DNA from: Peribolospora baueri
Taxonomy: Eukaryota > Basidiomycota > Peribolosporomycetes > Peribolosporales > Peribolosporaceae
Assembly: GCA_029717555.1 (NCBI GenBank)
Contig: JAMDHS010000033.1
Location: forward strand, 1 to 64,000
Length of the DNA stretch: 64,000 bases
Direction: 5' to 3'
Below are positions 1 to 10,765 of the stretch, in pieces (position 1 is the stretch's first letter; each line of letters begins with the position of its first letter). The translations under genes were made by a program, and so were the position numbers. The notes beneath the pieces were generated by a model that searched no databases, was not told where the DNA came from, and saw nothing but the letters and a program-made list of their open reading frames with translations.

Positions 1-79
<79 letters not shown>
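1..79. repeat. 79-bp poly-A run at window edge
   Basis: The window opens with 79 consecutive A residues. On the minus strand this is a T run lying just inside the last visible intron of the aspartic protease gene, so it could be an unusually long polypyrimidine tract. A contig-end or assembly artefact is at least as likely, because nothing else in the window approaches this homopolymer length (the next longest are 17 T and 15 C). Confidence 0.9.
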
Positions 80-81
<2 letters not shown>

Positions 82-158
82 AAGAGATGGAATGAGTGAC
101 GGGGTCATGAGCCGACGAAGGCGATGGCGCTCCATGGTCCCTGGCCTGGGCTACTCAC

Positions 159-1357
159 TTCTCCGATGACAGAACCGACGAGGTAGCTTCCGTCGGTGCC
201 GTACGAGGCGGTGGAGGGGGAGAGGGTGTAAGAGGTGGAGCCAAACGTAAAAGTGATGGTAGGGATCGAATTGGGGCTGAACAGGCCGTAGACCGTGCCG
301 TCCTGGGTGGTTGTCTGAACGCCGAGGCTGTTGTAAAGCGACTGGACGTCCGAGGGCGGTCCGATGACGAGCGTGGTGCCCGTGTCTACGATGCCGTAGC
401 CTAACCCGATGCCGTTCACCGAGCCCTCGCTGGTCGCCCAGAATCCGCCGTCGGCCGAGTCGTAGTTGAGCCAGTTGATCGCACCGGTGTACTTGGAGGA
501 GTCGGTGCCGCCGAGGTAGAGCTCGGAGCCGGAGGTAGCCAAGGAGACGCCGAATTCTTGGGCGTCGACGGCTCCCTCCGAGATGAGCGTGTTGAACAGA
601 GGGCTATCGCCAAAGGCGGAAAGGGAGGGGAAGGCGAGGCCGACGAGACCGTCCTGAGGACCAGTGAGGGAGCTCGAGGTGGCGTCGCCGACGGACTGAC
701 CGGTGGCGGTCAGGCCGCCCACCTGGACGGTGTCCTGGTAGATGGTGCCAGAGGCGCTGGAGCCGTCGCCGTAGGTGACGGTGAACGGGCTGCCGGTGTT
801 GACGGCGGTGCTAGAAGACGAGGGGTTGTAGTACCCGGGCTGGACAAACGTGTCGGACGAGCCGGTGTCAAAGTCCATGTTGAACGTCTGGCCGGGCGTG
901 CCAACGGCGATGGGGCCGGTCCACTCGAGGCCGCTCTGCTGGTCGGTGAGGCCGACGGAGCCGGTGCCGCGCTTGGCCATGCGCGCCTCGTGCTTGGCCT
1001 GGCGGGCCTCTGTCTTGGCCTTGCGCACGGCGGAGGGGGAGGAGGCGTACGGGTGAGCCTTCCCGGTGTTGCGCTCGTAGTTCGTCAGCGCAGAGTCGAT
1101 CTTTCTGTAGGAGGTAAAAGGAAGGCATTGGCACGGCGGCGGAGAGCAAGAACGATGATCTCGACTCACGCGACCGCCTTGGCAGCAAGAGCGCCCATGT
1201 CGGCGAGGGTGGCCTCACGCTTCTTGACGACGGCGTCCTGACCGCCGCGGCGCTGAAGCGGGATGCGGATGCCGGTCTCCGGGGTGGGCACGGCGCCGAC
1301 GAGAAGGCCAGCCGTGAGGACGGCGGCGAGGGAGGAGAACGAGGGAGAGAGAATCAT
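159..1357 (-). CDS. Secreted pepsin-like aspartic protease (A1 family), 3' end missing
   Basis: Two visible exons, 1357-1170 and 1104-159. The start at 1357 gives a hydrophobic signal peptide (MILSPSFSSLAAVLTAG...), then a basic propeptide ending in a Lys-Arg processing site. The mature part has both catalytic motifs of family A1: FDTGSSD and, in the second lobe, VDTGTT. It should be a secreted or vacuolar endopeptidase. Coding stops at VGSVIGE, exactly where the family normally continues with the last strand region (a D-x-F-L...YTVFD stretch), and a good GTGAGT donor follows at 158. The final exon should therefore lie left of base 1, beyond the poly-A run. The in-frame stop at 105-107 is inside this intron and is probably not the true C-terminus. 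Family assignment is firm; completeness cannot be judged here. Confidence 0.88.
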
Positions 1358-2876
1358 GACGAAGGAGGGTGCGGGAGGAAAGGAAGGGAGGAGGGAGGAG
1401 AGGCGATGAGAGCGAGGGATGGGGGGGAGGACGGGCATGAAGACAAGGCCCATTTATAGCTGTTCGCCCGGCGTTCTCCCACCCTTTGCTCATCTCGCTC
1501 GGTCGGTCGGTCGGTCGCTGGACGAGTGTGCGAGCGGAGCGGGTGTTCATGTGCCGGCGGAAGGGCGAAGCGGGTGCTCGTGACAGGCGGCATGCCGGCG
1601 GCGGGGAAGGAGACGATAGAGGGCTGGGAGCGCAGATGCGGCGATGAATGAGAGCGGGAGGATGACGAGCTTGAGCGGGTGACCCACTGACGAGGATGAG
1701 TGGGGAGAAGAAATGAGGACGGACGGTCGGCCGTCGTCTGTCGTCTGATCGTTCTTTGGTTGCCGCCGCCGAACGTGCAGACGAGGCGCAGGTCGCAGGG
1801 GCGCTGGCCGAGCCAGCTGTAGGGGAGGAGGAGAAGAGGAGGAGCGGGAGACGTGATGGGAACGGAGGAGAGTGATGAGGATGAGAGGGTCATACGAAGA
1901 AACCTTAGATAAGCGACGATCGGATAGAAAGAGATCGACAGGCACAGACTAGACTAGACTGGACTAGACTAGACTAGACTAGATTAGACGGCGATACGCG
2001 TACAGACGCGCGCATTGCCGAGATAAGAGAAGCACCTCCGCTTCTTCGCTACCGCCTCTGCTCTCCACACCGCTGGCCACAGCCAGGCGAGCGTGACACT
2101 GCGTCACCGCAAGCCACACAGATCGACGCGGCACAGTTCGCAGCACACATCCCAGCCCGGCCGCCAACCCAGCCAGTCACCCGACCACGTCCGCTCGCTC
2201 GCTCCACCGGCGGCAAGCGACGCGACGCGGCGCACCCATGCATGCGCGTGCATACCCGTGAGGACGACGGAGGGAGCGAGGGAGGATGGGGTGCAGCCGA
2301 GCGGTCGTCTGACAGCGCTCCACCTCGTCCCACTACCCTGCTGCGTGCATGACCACAGACGCTGTCCGCCGATCCAGGCGCGATCGACGCACGGTCGAGA
2401 ACAAACGGGAATTGCGGCGCCAGCTAAGTAGCTAGTTGTCGATCCACGTCGAGGCCAGGAGGCAGGTGGGCGGAAAACAGGCCAGAGGCGAGCCGCTGAT
2501 GATGACGACGTGAGCGAGGTAGAATAGAATAGATATTCAAGGCAACTTATGCACCTCCATCCGTCTGCGCCCGACGCCCGTCTTGCTTGCGTCAGATCGC
2601 GCCATCTCTGGCCCGTTCCTCGTCTTCTTCTCTTTTCGCACTTTGCTTTATCAGCTGGGCAAGGCAAAGCAAAGCAGAACGACGTGTTGGCCCTGGTGTC
2701 CGTCACATGACGGTTGTCGCCATCCGTGCGCATGTGCTTCACAAATCGGATCGGCGTTCCATTCCACGCGGCCGAGAAGCGACAAGGAAAAGAAGGCAAG
2801 AGCGACGGAAGAGGACGCAGTAGAAAACAGGGAGAACAACAAGGCGTCTGCCTCTAGGAGGAGAAAGGGATCGCGT
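1358..2876. other. Intergenic, no gene recognised
   Basis: About 1.5 kb between the protease start and the 3' end of the phosphatase gene. It contains a GGTC tetranucleotide run near 1499-1517 and the AGACT pentamer repeat at 1946-1989. The open frames here are rich in Arg, Ser and Pro, change strand freely, carry no splice-consistent continuation and match no family I recognise. The part just above 1357 is presumably the protease promoter. Confidence 0.5.
1946..1989. repeat. AGACT pentanucleotide microsatellite
   Basis: Roughly nine tandem copies of the pentamer AGACT with single substitutions (one GGACT, one AGATT). It lies in non-coding sequence. Confidence 0.9.
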
Positions 2877-3957
2877 TTATCTTGCACGACCGACAACGTC
2901 GCTCTGTGTGTGCGCGCGCAGCCGTTCCTTCAACGACTCGACGTCGTCTTTGCTCATGCCCACCGAGCGTAACAAGTATCCCTCCACGCCGCCGTAATGC
3001 TCGCGAAGGTGCGCGAGGAAAGCGTTCATGGATTCCGCCCTATCCGAAGCAAGACGGACAGATGACAGCTTAGCGGGAGACGGGAGATGCAGGCCAAGAG
3101 GGAAGCGTCGGCGCTGGCGCTGGCGTACCTCGCAGCGGGCAGCCGGGAGAGGCCGACCATCCGTTCGGCCGACGCCGACGCCGGAGGTCCTCCCAACTTT
3201 CCGAGCAGACGCTCGCGGACGGGCGCGATGCCGACGCGAGTGAGCGCGTAGTCGTGAGCGATCACCTCGTCCGTCGTTCCCGCCAGCTGTGAGGCGACCA
3301 ACATAGGGGGGTCAGCCGGGCGCCTGGGCAGCGGACAGGGGACAGAGGAGCACGGGAGGGAGAGCGCACGAGGAGAATCAGGGCGGCGAGGACGCCAGTA
3401 CGATCCTTTCCGGCTGGTAAGGCAGAGAGTCGCGTCAGAAGCGCTTCCGGTCCGATCCAAGACAAGGCGGGCGGGAGGCGCTCACCGGTGCAATGGAAGA
3501 GGAAGCCCTCGTGTGGCCTCTGCGCCCAGTGTGTCAGCACCGTCGCGAAAGCGTTTCCGCCTAGTCGAAGGAGCTCGTCGTAGTCGTCGAGGAGGTCCGT
3601 GTCTCCGTCACCGGCGTGCCTCGCGATGGCGGTATCGAGCACTTTGGCGGCGACGGCAGCGTCCCCCACGACGGGAATGTGATGGACGTCGATGCCCGAG
3701 GTGATCGCCGGCGGACACGGGTCCCTGGCCAGCTCAAAGTGGGAGCGCAGGTCAAAAATGCGAGCAATCCCCAACTCCCGGAGCTGGGCGGCGCCGGCGG
3801 GCGTGACGCGGGACAGCTCGCCGGCGCGAACGACGGCCGGCGAGTGCGGGGGCAGGGGAAGGCGGCGGATGTTAAAAGCGCCTTCGACGGATAGGAACGG
3901 CGGCTGCGAGAGCGTGGTTTGGACGAAATCAGCGGACAGCAAAGCGGGGAGGTCCAT
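2877..3957 (-). CDS. Tyrosine/dual-specificity protein phosphatase (Y_phosphatase3 type)
   Basis: Four exons: 3957-3486, 3413-3370, 3286-3129, 3039-2877, giving 278 aa. The N-terminal half has the family opening (FNIRRLPLP..., then RAGELSRVTPAG and IFDLRSHFE). The catalytic P-loop reads HCTAGKDRTG, the CX5R motif of protein tyrosine phosphatases. It is split by an intron between HCT and AGKDRTG: the 5' half ends at 3486 and the 3' half starts at 3413. The C-terminus (EVIAHDYALT, then a MNAFLAHLREHYGG segment) matches the same family. The second intron (3369-3287) has a weaker GTGCGC donor, but reading phase closes across all junctions. It is probably a soluble phosphatase acting on phosphotyrosine or phosphoinositides; the substrate cannot be inferred. 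Start chosen at MDLPALLS because no in-frame ATG upstream looks coding. Confidence 0.85.
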
Positions 3958-5384
3958 GGCTTACGGTGCGGGTGCAGGCCTGCGAGTTTGGCTGTCGTCG
4001 CGGTAGAGGGAGACGAGGTCGACGAGTCGCACACCCCACCTCCAATGGGCACGGCGGCCTACGACGGCCTGAGCACGTGGTGTCAGCCACTGGCACTTAG
4101 ATGGTGCAGACCGACTCGAGAAATACATCTTTCAGGGACGGTGGTGGGAGGAACCACCGTTCACCAGCCGCAACGCTATTCCCGCTCTCCCTTGCGCGCA
4201 GACATCGATGTCGGGCCGAGGGCAAGTGTGTGGGCAGGGGTCGTGATGACGGCTAGATTAGAGAGCGAGGGACACGGCAGGCACGATTGCCATCGCCCTT
4301 CCGGTCACTATCTGCTTCCTCACTATGGATGCAGCGGATCCGCGTTTCGTCGGATCGTCGGCGACGGGGGAAGAAAACGGCCGCTGCCCTCCGCTTAGCC
4401 TACGCTAACAACGTCCGTCCAGCGTCCTCCGTCAATGCCTCGACCACGGATTCAATTACGTCGCCTACACCGTATCGTTCGTTCGTCCACCTGAACACTG
4501 TCATGTCAGGTCGCGTGCGAACCAGCCCGCAGAGGTCGTGTGTGAATGAGCTCGTAACTGCCGCTTGCACCTTCTCTCCTCTCCGCCCCGTGTCCACCTG
4601 ATCGTTACCTGCACCTGTGCGGTAGATAGCTGTTACACACTGGACCGTGAGGACCGAACAGTTGTTCCTGTGCGCCCTCTCCTGACTTGTTTAGCTTATG
4701 TATGAGTGCTCGGCAAGGGAACTGCTTACCTGCACGGCGGCATCCTTATTCACGACCGGCTCTGAGAAGAAAAAGGTTCAAGGAACTTACCCGACGGGCG
4801 CGACGACGAGACCCAATCCCCGCACTGACGGGAGCTGAACCCCGAGTCCAACTCTGAGGACCGACAGCATTCATGGCCTTTTTGACAGGCCAAAAGTAGA
4901 CCGCGTTCCTTCCTGTTGGCGTCACGGGCTTGCCGGAGCTGCGGCTGTCCCCGCTTGGTCGAACATCTGGAAGCAGCGAAGAGCAGAGACAGAGAGGGTG
5001 CTGGGCGGGTAAGTGAGAGGACGGGCCGAATGATGTCGGTGCGCATTGAAAGGGCCTTTTGTGCCGTCTGTGAGCAAGACGAGGATGCGGGACGAGACGA
5101 TGTCATACAACGGATTTCTTATCGGCATCTGCACCGCGCACGAGCGTCTCCGGTGGCAATGCCCATGTCGTACGTCAAAGTCAAGATGAGATACTCTTTC
5201 CGATGTAGTTCCCGCGTCTGCCGCAGTCGCCCATCTTCAACATCTACCTCGTCCACCTCCCCTCCGTCCGCACGGTCCGCCCTGGCCATCGATGCGCCAT
5301 CGTCTCAGGCACGAAATACAGCAGCACGTAACTTATATGCTCGCCGTCACCCCGGCCCCGTCCGGTCCCTCCGGCGGAGCCATC
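3958..5384. other. Intergenic or remnant region with doubtful minus-strand coding pieces
   Basis: No gene can be modelled confidently. On the minus strand, 5134-5040 encodes a protein-like stretch (IRNPLYDIVSSRILVLLTDG), and 4960-4800 encodes a Lys/Arg-rich stretch followed by a GTAAGT donor near 4790. Both could be exons of a gene reading away from the foldback element at 5385, or fragments of one it interrupted. Phase could not be closed between them and no start is evident. The rest (3958-4700) shows nothing. Confidence 0.3.
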
Positions 5385-5810
5385 TGTTACAGAGCGGACA
5401 TCAAGCTTCGGTCGGACTCTACGCAAATCCCGAGCAATGCTCGAATCGCAGAGTCAGCACTAGTCTTTGTTGACGCTTCCGCTTCTGCCGTCGTTCGATG
5501 ATAGGACTGACTGCACCGCGTCGCTTGTGTGTTGGGCTTGACCGACGACGCATCACCAGTTATCGACTTCCGTTCAGCGTACCCGGACAAGCCCAACACA
5601 AGCTTGACCGACGACGCATCACCAGTTATCGATTTCCGTTCAGCGTACCCGGACAAGCCCAACACACAAGCGACGCGGTGCAGTCCGTCCTGTCATCGAA
5701 CGACGGCAGAAGCGGAAGCGTCAACAAAGACTAGTGCTGACTCTGCGATTCGAGCATTGCTCGGGATTTGCGTAGAGTCCGACCGAAGCTTTGATGTCCG
5801 CTCTGTAACA
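5385..5810. mobile_element. Foldback (long inverted repeat) MITE-like element
   Basis: The left arm, 5385-5540, begins TGTTACAGAGCGGACATC. The right arm, 5654-5810, is its reverse complement and ends with the matching CTCTGTAACA. Over about 156 bp I count one 1-bp indel (near 5403/5790) and two substitutions (in the GATGATAGGACTGACTG region), so the arms are about 98% identical. The 113-bp centre holds two direct copies of a 66-bp unit. There is no transposase reading frame, so it would be non-autonomous. Flanks give only a weak duplication: CCAT sits one base outside the left end and directly outside the right end. Frames on both strands within it are shadows of each other because of the palindrome. 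The high arm identity suggests recent insertion or gene conversion between the arms. Confidence 0.85.
5536..5667. repeat. Two tandem 66-bp units in the centre of the foldback
   Basis: Units 5536-5601 and 5602-5667 differ by one visible substitution (GACTTCC versus GATTTCC). The second unit runs into the right arm. A central tandem duplication is common in foldback elements; a single unit would leave a simple long hairpin. Confidence 0.9.
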
Positions 5811-5848
5811 CCATACATCCTCATCCCTGCCCTTCTCCATCCCTCCAG

Positions 5849-6567
5849 TCCAAATTCGACGAGCTAGCGTCTTCGTGCGACGGAGACGAGGGACGAGGGA
5901 AGATAGAGGTGGCCGTTGTACCCAGCTCGCTCTCATCCTCGTCGCACAACTCGCCGCGGGGGGAACAAGGTCGCTCAGCGCCATCCCCCCGCGCAACGGA
6001 CGCAAGACAGCAAAGGCTCCGTGGCCGCACCCAGACGGGGTAGCAACGCGTACCGACGCCATGCGATATCGATGGTTTGCCATCATTATTCCCCTCCTCC
6101 CCTTCCTCCTCCTCCCCCGTCCCTCAGGACAACGGCGACGACGACGACGATGATGACCTCGAGGACTATCCGGAGGCAGTGCCGACGCCCTTGGCGACGG
6201 CGAACGGCAACGCCGAAGCCGAAGGCGGAGCGTCGAAAAGGCGCACAGTTCGGGCTCGGCCCCGCGAACGCCGAAAGGCAAAGGGCCTTTCACGAAGGAG
6301 GAGGACGAGCAGATCGCTGATGCCCTCTTCAAGGCCGTCAGCCATTGCGTCTTGGCCGACAGGCTGGGCAGGCCGAAGAGCTCGATGAAGGATCGGTTGA
6401 GCATTCTTAAAAAAGATGCTCAAGCGACGGCGCGACGCAGGGCAGAACAACCCTCAAATTTAGCGTGGCTGGAAGATAGTCAGCAAGCCTCGACCTTACC
6501 CGCCATACCATACCTTTCTCCTCTTCCTCACTTTCTCATGTATCCTGATGCTTCGAATGTATGTTAG
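5849..6567 (+). pseudogene. Broken Myb/SANT-like protein gene
   Basis: Right of the foldback, protein-like sequence continues on the plus strand but changes frame several times. An acidic and Ser-rich stretch follows a CCTCCAG acceptor at 5848 and runs to about 6005. A basic stretch in another frame runs to about 6076. After a probable intron (GTTTGCC to CCCTCAG, 6077-6127) comes an Asp-rich stretch. A further frame from about 6232 contains GKGPFTKEEDEQIADAL and then LADRLGRPKSSMKDRLS. The last two are the first and third helix regions of a Myb/SANT DNA-binding repeat, with the middle shortened. At least two frame changes are not explained by splice sites, so I read this as a dead gene rather than an intron-rich live one. 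The last frame ends at 6567. Confidence 0.5.
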
Positions 6568-6735
6568 CCTTGGAACAGCCATCGAGCACGCGCCGGAACG
6601 CCGTCCGTTGCCGGAGATCGATACCTCACCGTGCATCACGTGATGTGAACCCCTATGCGCGTTCGGCCCCGACGGGGAGCAACAACATCTACGGTGGATT
6701 CTTTTCGATCAACGACCATCGCGAACAGGATCCTG

Positions 6736-6832
6736 TCAGGACAGCAAGCAAGACAGCAGGACAGCAGGACAGTAAGACAGTAAGACATCAAGGCACCGAG
6801 GCAGCAAGGCAACAAGACAGCAAGCGAAGGAA
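6736..6832. repeat. Imperfect GACAGCAA-type short tandem repeat
   Basis: About 100 bp of degenerate units around GACAGCAA, GACAGTAA and GGCAGCAA in the 5' flank of the next gene. It is non-coding as far as I can see and may lie in its 5' UTR or promoter. Confidence 0.7.
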
Positions 6833-6911
6833 GGAGCGGAGGAACTTGGTCACTCCGCCTGCGCCTCCAAAGATACCCCACCCGTGCCCCTGCCCTACTC
6901 ACTCAGCCGCC

Positions 6912-9900
6912 ATGCCCTCGCCGATGGGCTCGCCCGCCGGTCCACGAGCGAGGTCCCCGCTTGGGGCGCGCGGGCGCTCGCCGTCGCCCGTATCGCCCAC
7001 GCCCTCCTCCACCTCGTTTGTCGTTCACAACGTGCGCAGGCAGCCCGGGGGCGTCTCCGCCGACCCCTCCCCCGCCCACTCGCCCGCCGGCTTCTCGTTT
7101 GCGGAGCAACACCAGCAGCTCCAGAGGCGACAGGAGCAGGAGGAGAGGCGAACAGTGGAGAGGCAGCGTCAGCGTCATATCCATCAGGACGCCGGCGGCC
7201 CGAATCAGAGGCGCGGACCTCCCGGTCATCTGCACCACCAAGAGATCGGCGACGACGATGACGATGAGGAGGAGGAGGAGGACGGCGACGATGGCGACGA
7301 GCAGAGCCACCGCCAACGTGCGATGAGCTTCCAAGGCGCTCAGCATCCCAGTGGGATCAGACAAGCCTTGTCGCGGCATGAGGCCCACGTCGAGCGCGGT
7401 AGGTCGCCCACTCGCACCAACAGCGTCGCTTCCATACAACACCGCCAATCAGGCCCTCCTCCCATCGGTCCCCTTGACCTCCCCGAACCGGTTGCCAATC
7501 CGCCCCTCTCTAACCGTTCCCCGGGCGCCTCCCCCAGCCGTGTCTCCTTCCGCGACCTCCCCACCCCCACCCGCACTCCCACCCGCGACGCCGCCTCTCC
7601 ACAGCTCGGCGCCAGTCCCACTCCGTCCGAGTTGGGCTTGTCAGGAAAGCTTGCCGGTGCCATCGGCGGCCTCTTTGGCATGCGCAAGGATAGGAGTAGG
7701 AGCAGGAGCGGAGAGAGGAACGTGGTGTGGAGCATGGGAAGGGAGGGCTCGGACGACAGAGCAAGGTGGGCTACGTCATGGGTTTTCCTTTTTTTCATGC
7801 GCTCAGCTGTCGCTGACGAACCTCATCCTTTCTTCCCTTCAGCCCGCTCGGAATTCCCTTCGATAAGCTGGCGCCCCGCGGAAGCAACGAGGGCGTGTCA
7901 TCTTCCTCTCGTTCCGCTTCTCCCATATCTCCCGGCCCCGGTGGGCGTTCGCCCAAGCGGGAGCGCGACAGGGAATACGAGCATGAGCCCATGCCGCTGG
8001 CCTCCAATCTCGTTCTCAAGCCTTCGGAGGTGGAGCAACGCCCCAACATGACGTTGGCAGAGATCGAGAGAGAAGCCGAGATGCAGCGGGCTCGGACGCG
8101 TCGTCAGGCGCAGGCCATCGTCGACAGGGAACGAGAGGAGGCCATTCGCTCGCCCACACAAAGCCATGGACCGGGGCAGGGCGGGGCGTGGAACCCGAGG
8201 CAAGCTCTGCTGGATGAAGACGAAGACGCCTTCGTGCCGCCCCCGCTTGCCGCCCTTCGAGCTCAACAGGCACAGGCGTTCAGCAGCCGGCGGAAGCCCG
8301 TGCCCCCCTTGGACGAGGACGGACAGGGCAACCCCACAGATCCTTCCGATGGGCTCACCCCGGCTCAGCGCATCGTGCTCCAGGCGAGGAGCCGGGACAG
8401 CTCTCGGGAGCGCAGCCCGGCCAGTTCCCTTCAGGGCCTGAGTCCCGGCCAGATCGTGAACGCTGCCGACGGCGTTGTCACCCCAGCCCGCCAGCCCGTA
8501 GTCCAGCACGGGTTTCACGCCCCTTCTCGGTCACCACAGCAACGATACTCCATGCCCCCCGGCCCGTACGGCCGCGCGACAAGCGACGGCAGCCCCATCT
8601 CCGGCCCCACCACGCCAGGCTCCCAACACGGCGTCGGGGCTTTTCACTCGCCTTCGCCCGCGGGTCAGCCACCTTTCTTTGGGGCCGAGTCTCCATCTCG
8701 ACCGCCTCTGTTCAAGCGCCACAGCGCCCAGCACATCCCTTCCCACGGCGGCGGCTCTCCCAGCCAGATGCCGCCGCCGCACGCCCAGCCGATCACCACG
8801 CTGCCACACGCGATGCACGACCTCGCCAAGCGGTTCTACCGCTTCGAGAGCTACGCCGTGCCCCTGCTTCGTTCGTTTGAGCGGCGCCTTGACGATATAG
8901 AGTGCGACAACAAGGCGGCCTTTGCGGCTGCCTCCATGAGCGACGTCTCGCGCGACCGCAGTGGTAACGGCTTGACCTTGTCCAACTTGCTCCAGGGCCA
9001 GAAGGGGAGGGAGAAAGACAAGGGGAAAGAAAAGCAAAAGGAGGGAGAGTTGGATATGGAGGAGGTGGAGGCAGAGATGGACAGGTGGGTGGCCAAGCTG
9101 GTGGAGATGATGCGGCGCGAGGTGGGGCAGCTGCGTGTGGGATGTGCGGAGCTGGCGAGGGGGAGAGAGACGCTCGGCCGGGTCGCCTTTGGCATCCAGC
9201 GCGGGCAGGTCACCGGTCTGGCGCGCTCGCCTTCGACGAAGTCCAACAGCGCCGTCGGTTCTCCGCCTCAGGCTAGGAAGGACCGTTCGGCGGACGACGG
9301 CCCCAGCCCCGGTCGTCGGGCGCCCGTCGACGGTCGTCGCGCACGCGCAGCCACGTCCCCGTCCCCGGCTGACGTGCCTGGCAAAGGGGACTCGACGTCG
9401 CACAGCCAGGCAGCGTCACAGTCCTCCACGTCCACTTCCGCCCTTGTTGTTCGCGCCAGAGCCGCTCACCAGGCCATGGCAGCTCACCAGGACTTGGCCG
9501 AACCGGACCGTCCGTCTGCCGCCACTCGCCGGGGGGATGGCGGCACAGCGAGATCTGACGGCACGCCCGAGGTGGCACGGACGCACGGACACGGCAAGCG
9601 GAGCACCAACGCGACCACGTCGACCTTGGCCAGCGCCAAACCGGCCCGCGACGGGCATGGCAATGAGGCGTCGGCGGAGACGACGGCGTCCGCTTTTACC
9701 TACCGCTCCCACCGGCGCGAGGCGTCCAAAGGGACTACCCAAGGCGGCACCCAGGCCGCGGGCGCAGCGGAGCCGATGACGCCGAGCCGACGACGCGGCG
9801 GCCACCACGAGAGAGAAAGCTCGACGAGCCCGAGCCCCCGCAAGCGGTACACGAGCGCGTTGAGCGGGGGCATCGTCGAAGGTCGCATCTCGCCCAATCG

Positions 9901-10765
9901 AGAGCCGGGCGCGGCGGCCGCGCCGGGTAAGATGGGGCCGGAAGGGGGCGAAGAGGCGGTGGGCAGGATGGGCAAGGAAGGGCGAGAGCGTCAGCGACGT
10001 CAGTCTACGGGCTCGGCGCTGCTGTCGCCTCCTGCCGCGAGCACTGTCGTGACGGGAGGTGATTCGGAGGTGTCTGGCTCGGCCTACAGTCGACGGCAGT
10101 CTGCGTTTGTGTCGTCGGCCTCGTCTGGCACGGCCTCCACGCCGCCTTCCTCCGTCCATCCCCTCTCAACATCTCCAGCGTCTTCGAGCGCCGCGGACAA
10201 GGACAAGGACAAGCGGATATCCTTCCCTCGCTCCACGTCGCCCTCGTCTTACGCTCCTCCGCCCCTGTCCCCTGGCGGGGCGGCCGTTCTGAACGCTCGT
10301 GCGAGCGCGGGACTGAGGGCGAGGGCGCAGTCTTACCTGCAGCAGACGGACAAGGAGGCTGTGTTGAGCGCGCCTTCGTCTCCTAACACGAAGATTCCCA
10401 CTCCGCGCTCTCCCGTCGGCGGCGGCGGCGGCGGGGGCATGGCGTTCCCCAGGTCGGCCTCGCCTGTCCGATTCTCGCCGACCGCTTCTTCTGCTCTCGT
10501 CTCGTCCCCCGCTCGAAAGACGACCGCGGCGCTGGGCCACCGCCGAGCGCAATCGCAACAGACCGTCGAGGTTGCATCCGCTCCGAGACCGCGGCCGCAG
10601 TCGTCGTACGTGCCTCGATCGTCCACGACGACGTCTGGTGCTGGTGCGGCGCCCGCTGCTGCCGCGGCGATCGGGAATGGCATCGAGGGCGGAGGAGGGA
10701 GAGGCGCCAGGGTGGGTCAGAAGAAGCTTGGTGATCTTGTCAAGTTTTTTGATGGACAGGCGTGA
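6912..10765 (+). CDS. Large Ser/Pro/Arg-rich, mostly disordered protein, function unknown
   Basis: Two exons, 6912-7765 and 7843-10765, giving 1258 aa. The start sits in a strong context (GCCGCCATG). The intron has a GTGGGC donor and TTCAG acceptor, and phase closes. Nearly all of it is low-complexity Ser/Pro/Arg with many SP and TP sites, plus an acidic run near residue 115. The one ordered-looking part lies around residues 605-740. It starts with an amphipathic segment (MHDLAKRFYRFESYAVPLL), continues FERRLDDIE, and after a Lys-rich linker has a likely coiled coil (MDRWVAKLVEMMRREVGQL). The C-terminus ends in a short basic/hydrophobic motif (KKLGDLVKFFDGQA). This architecture is typical of fungal cytoskeleton or polarity scaffolds, but that is inference; I recognise no named domain. 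Confidence 0.75.

Noticed and set aside
1-79. Poly-A run as a retroposed poly-A tail
   Set aside because: No processed gene copy or LINE/SINE body is adjacent; the neighbouring sequence is an intron of the protease gene on the opposite strand, and the run touches the window edge.
4922-5134. Possible BTB-like domain start on the minus strand (DIVSSRILVLLTDGTKGPF)
   Set aside because: The stretch resembles the first strands of a BTB fold only loosely, no continuation in phase was found, and the neighbouring DNA is disturbed by the foldback. Kept only as a doubtful remnant.
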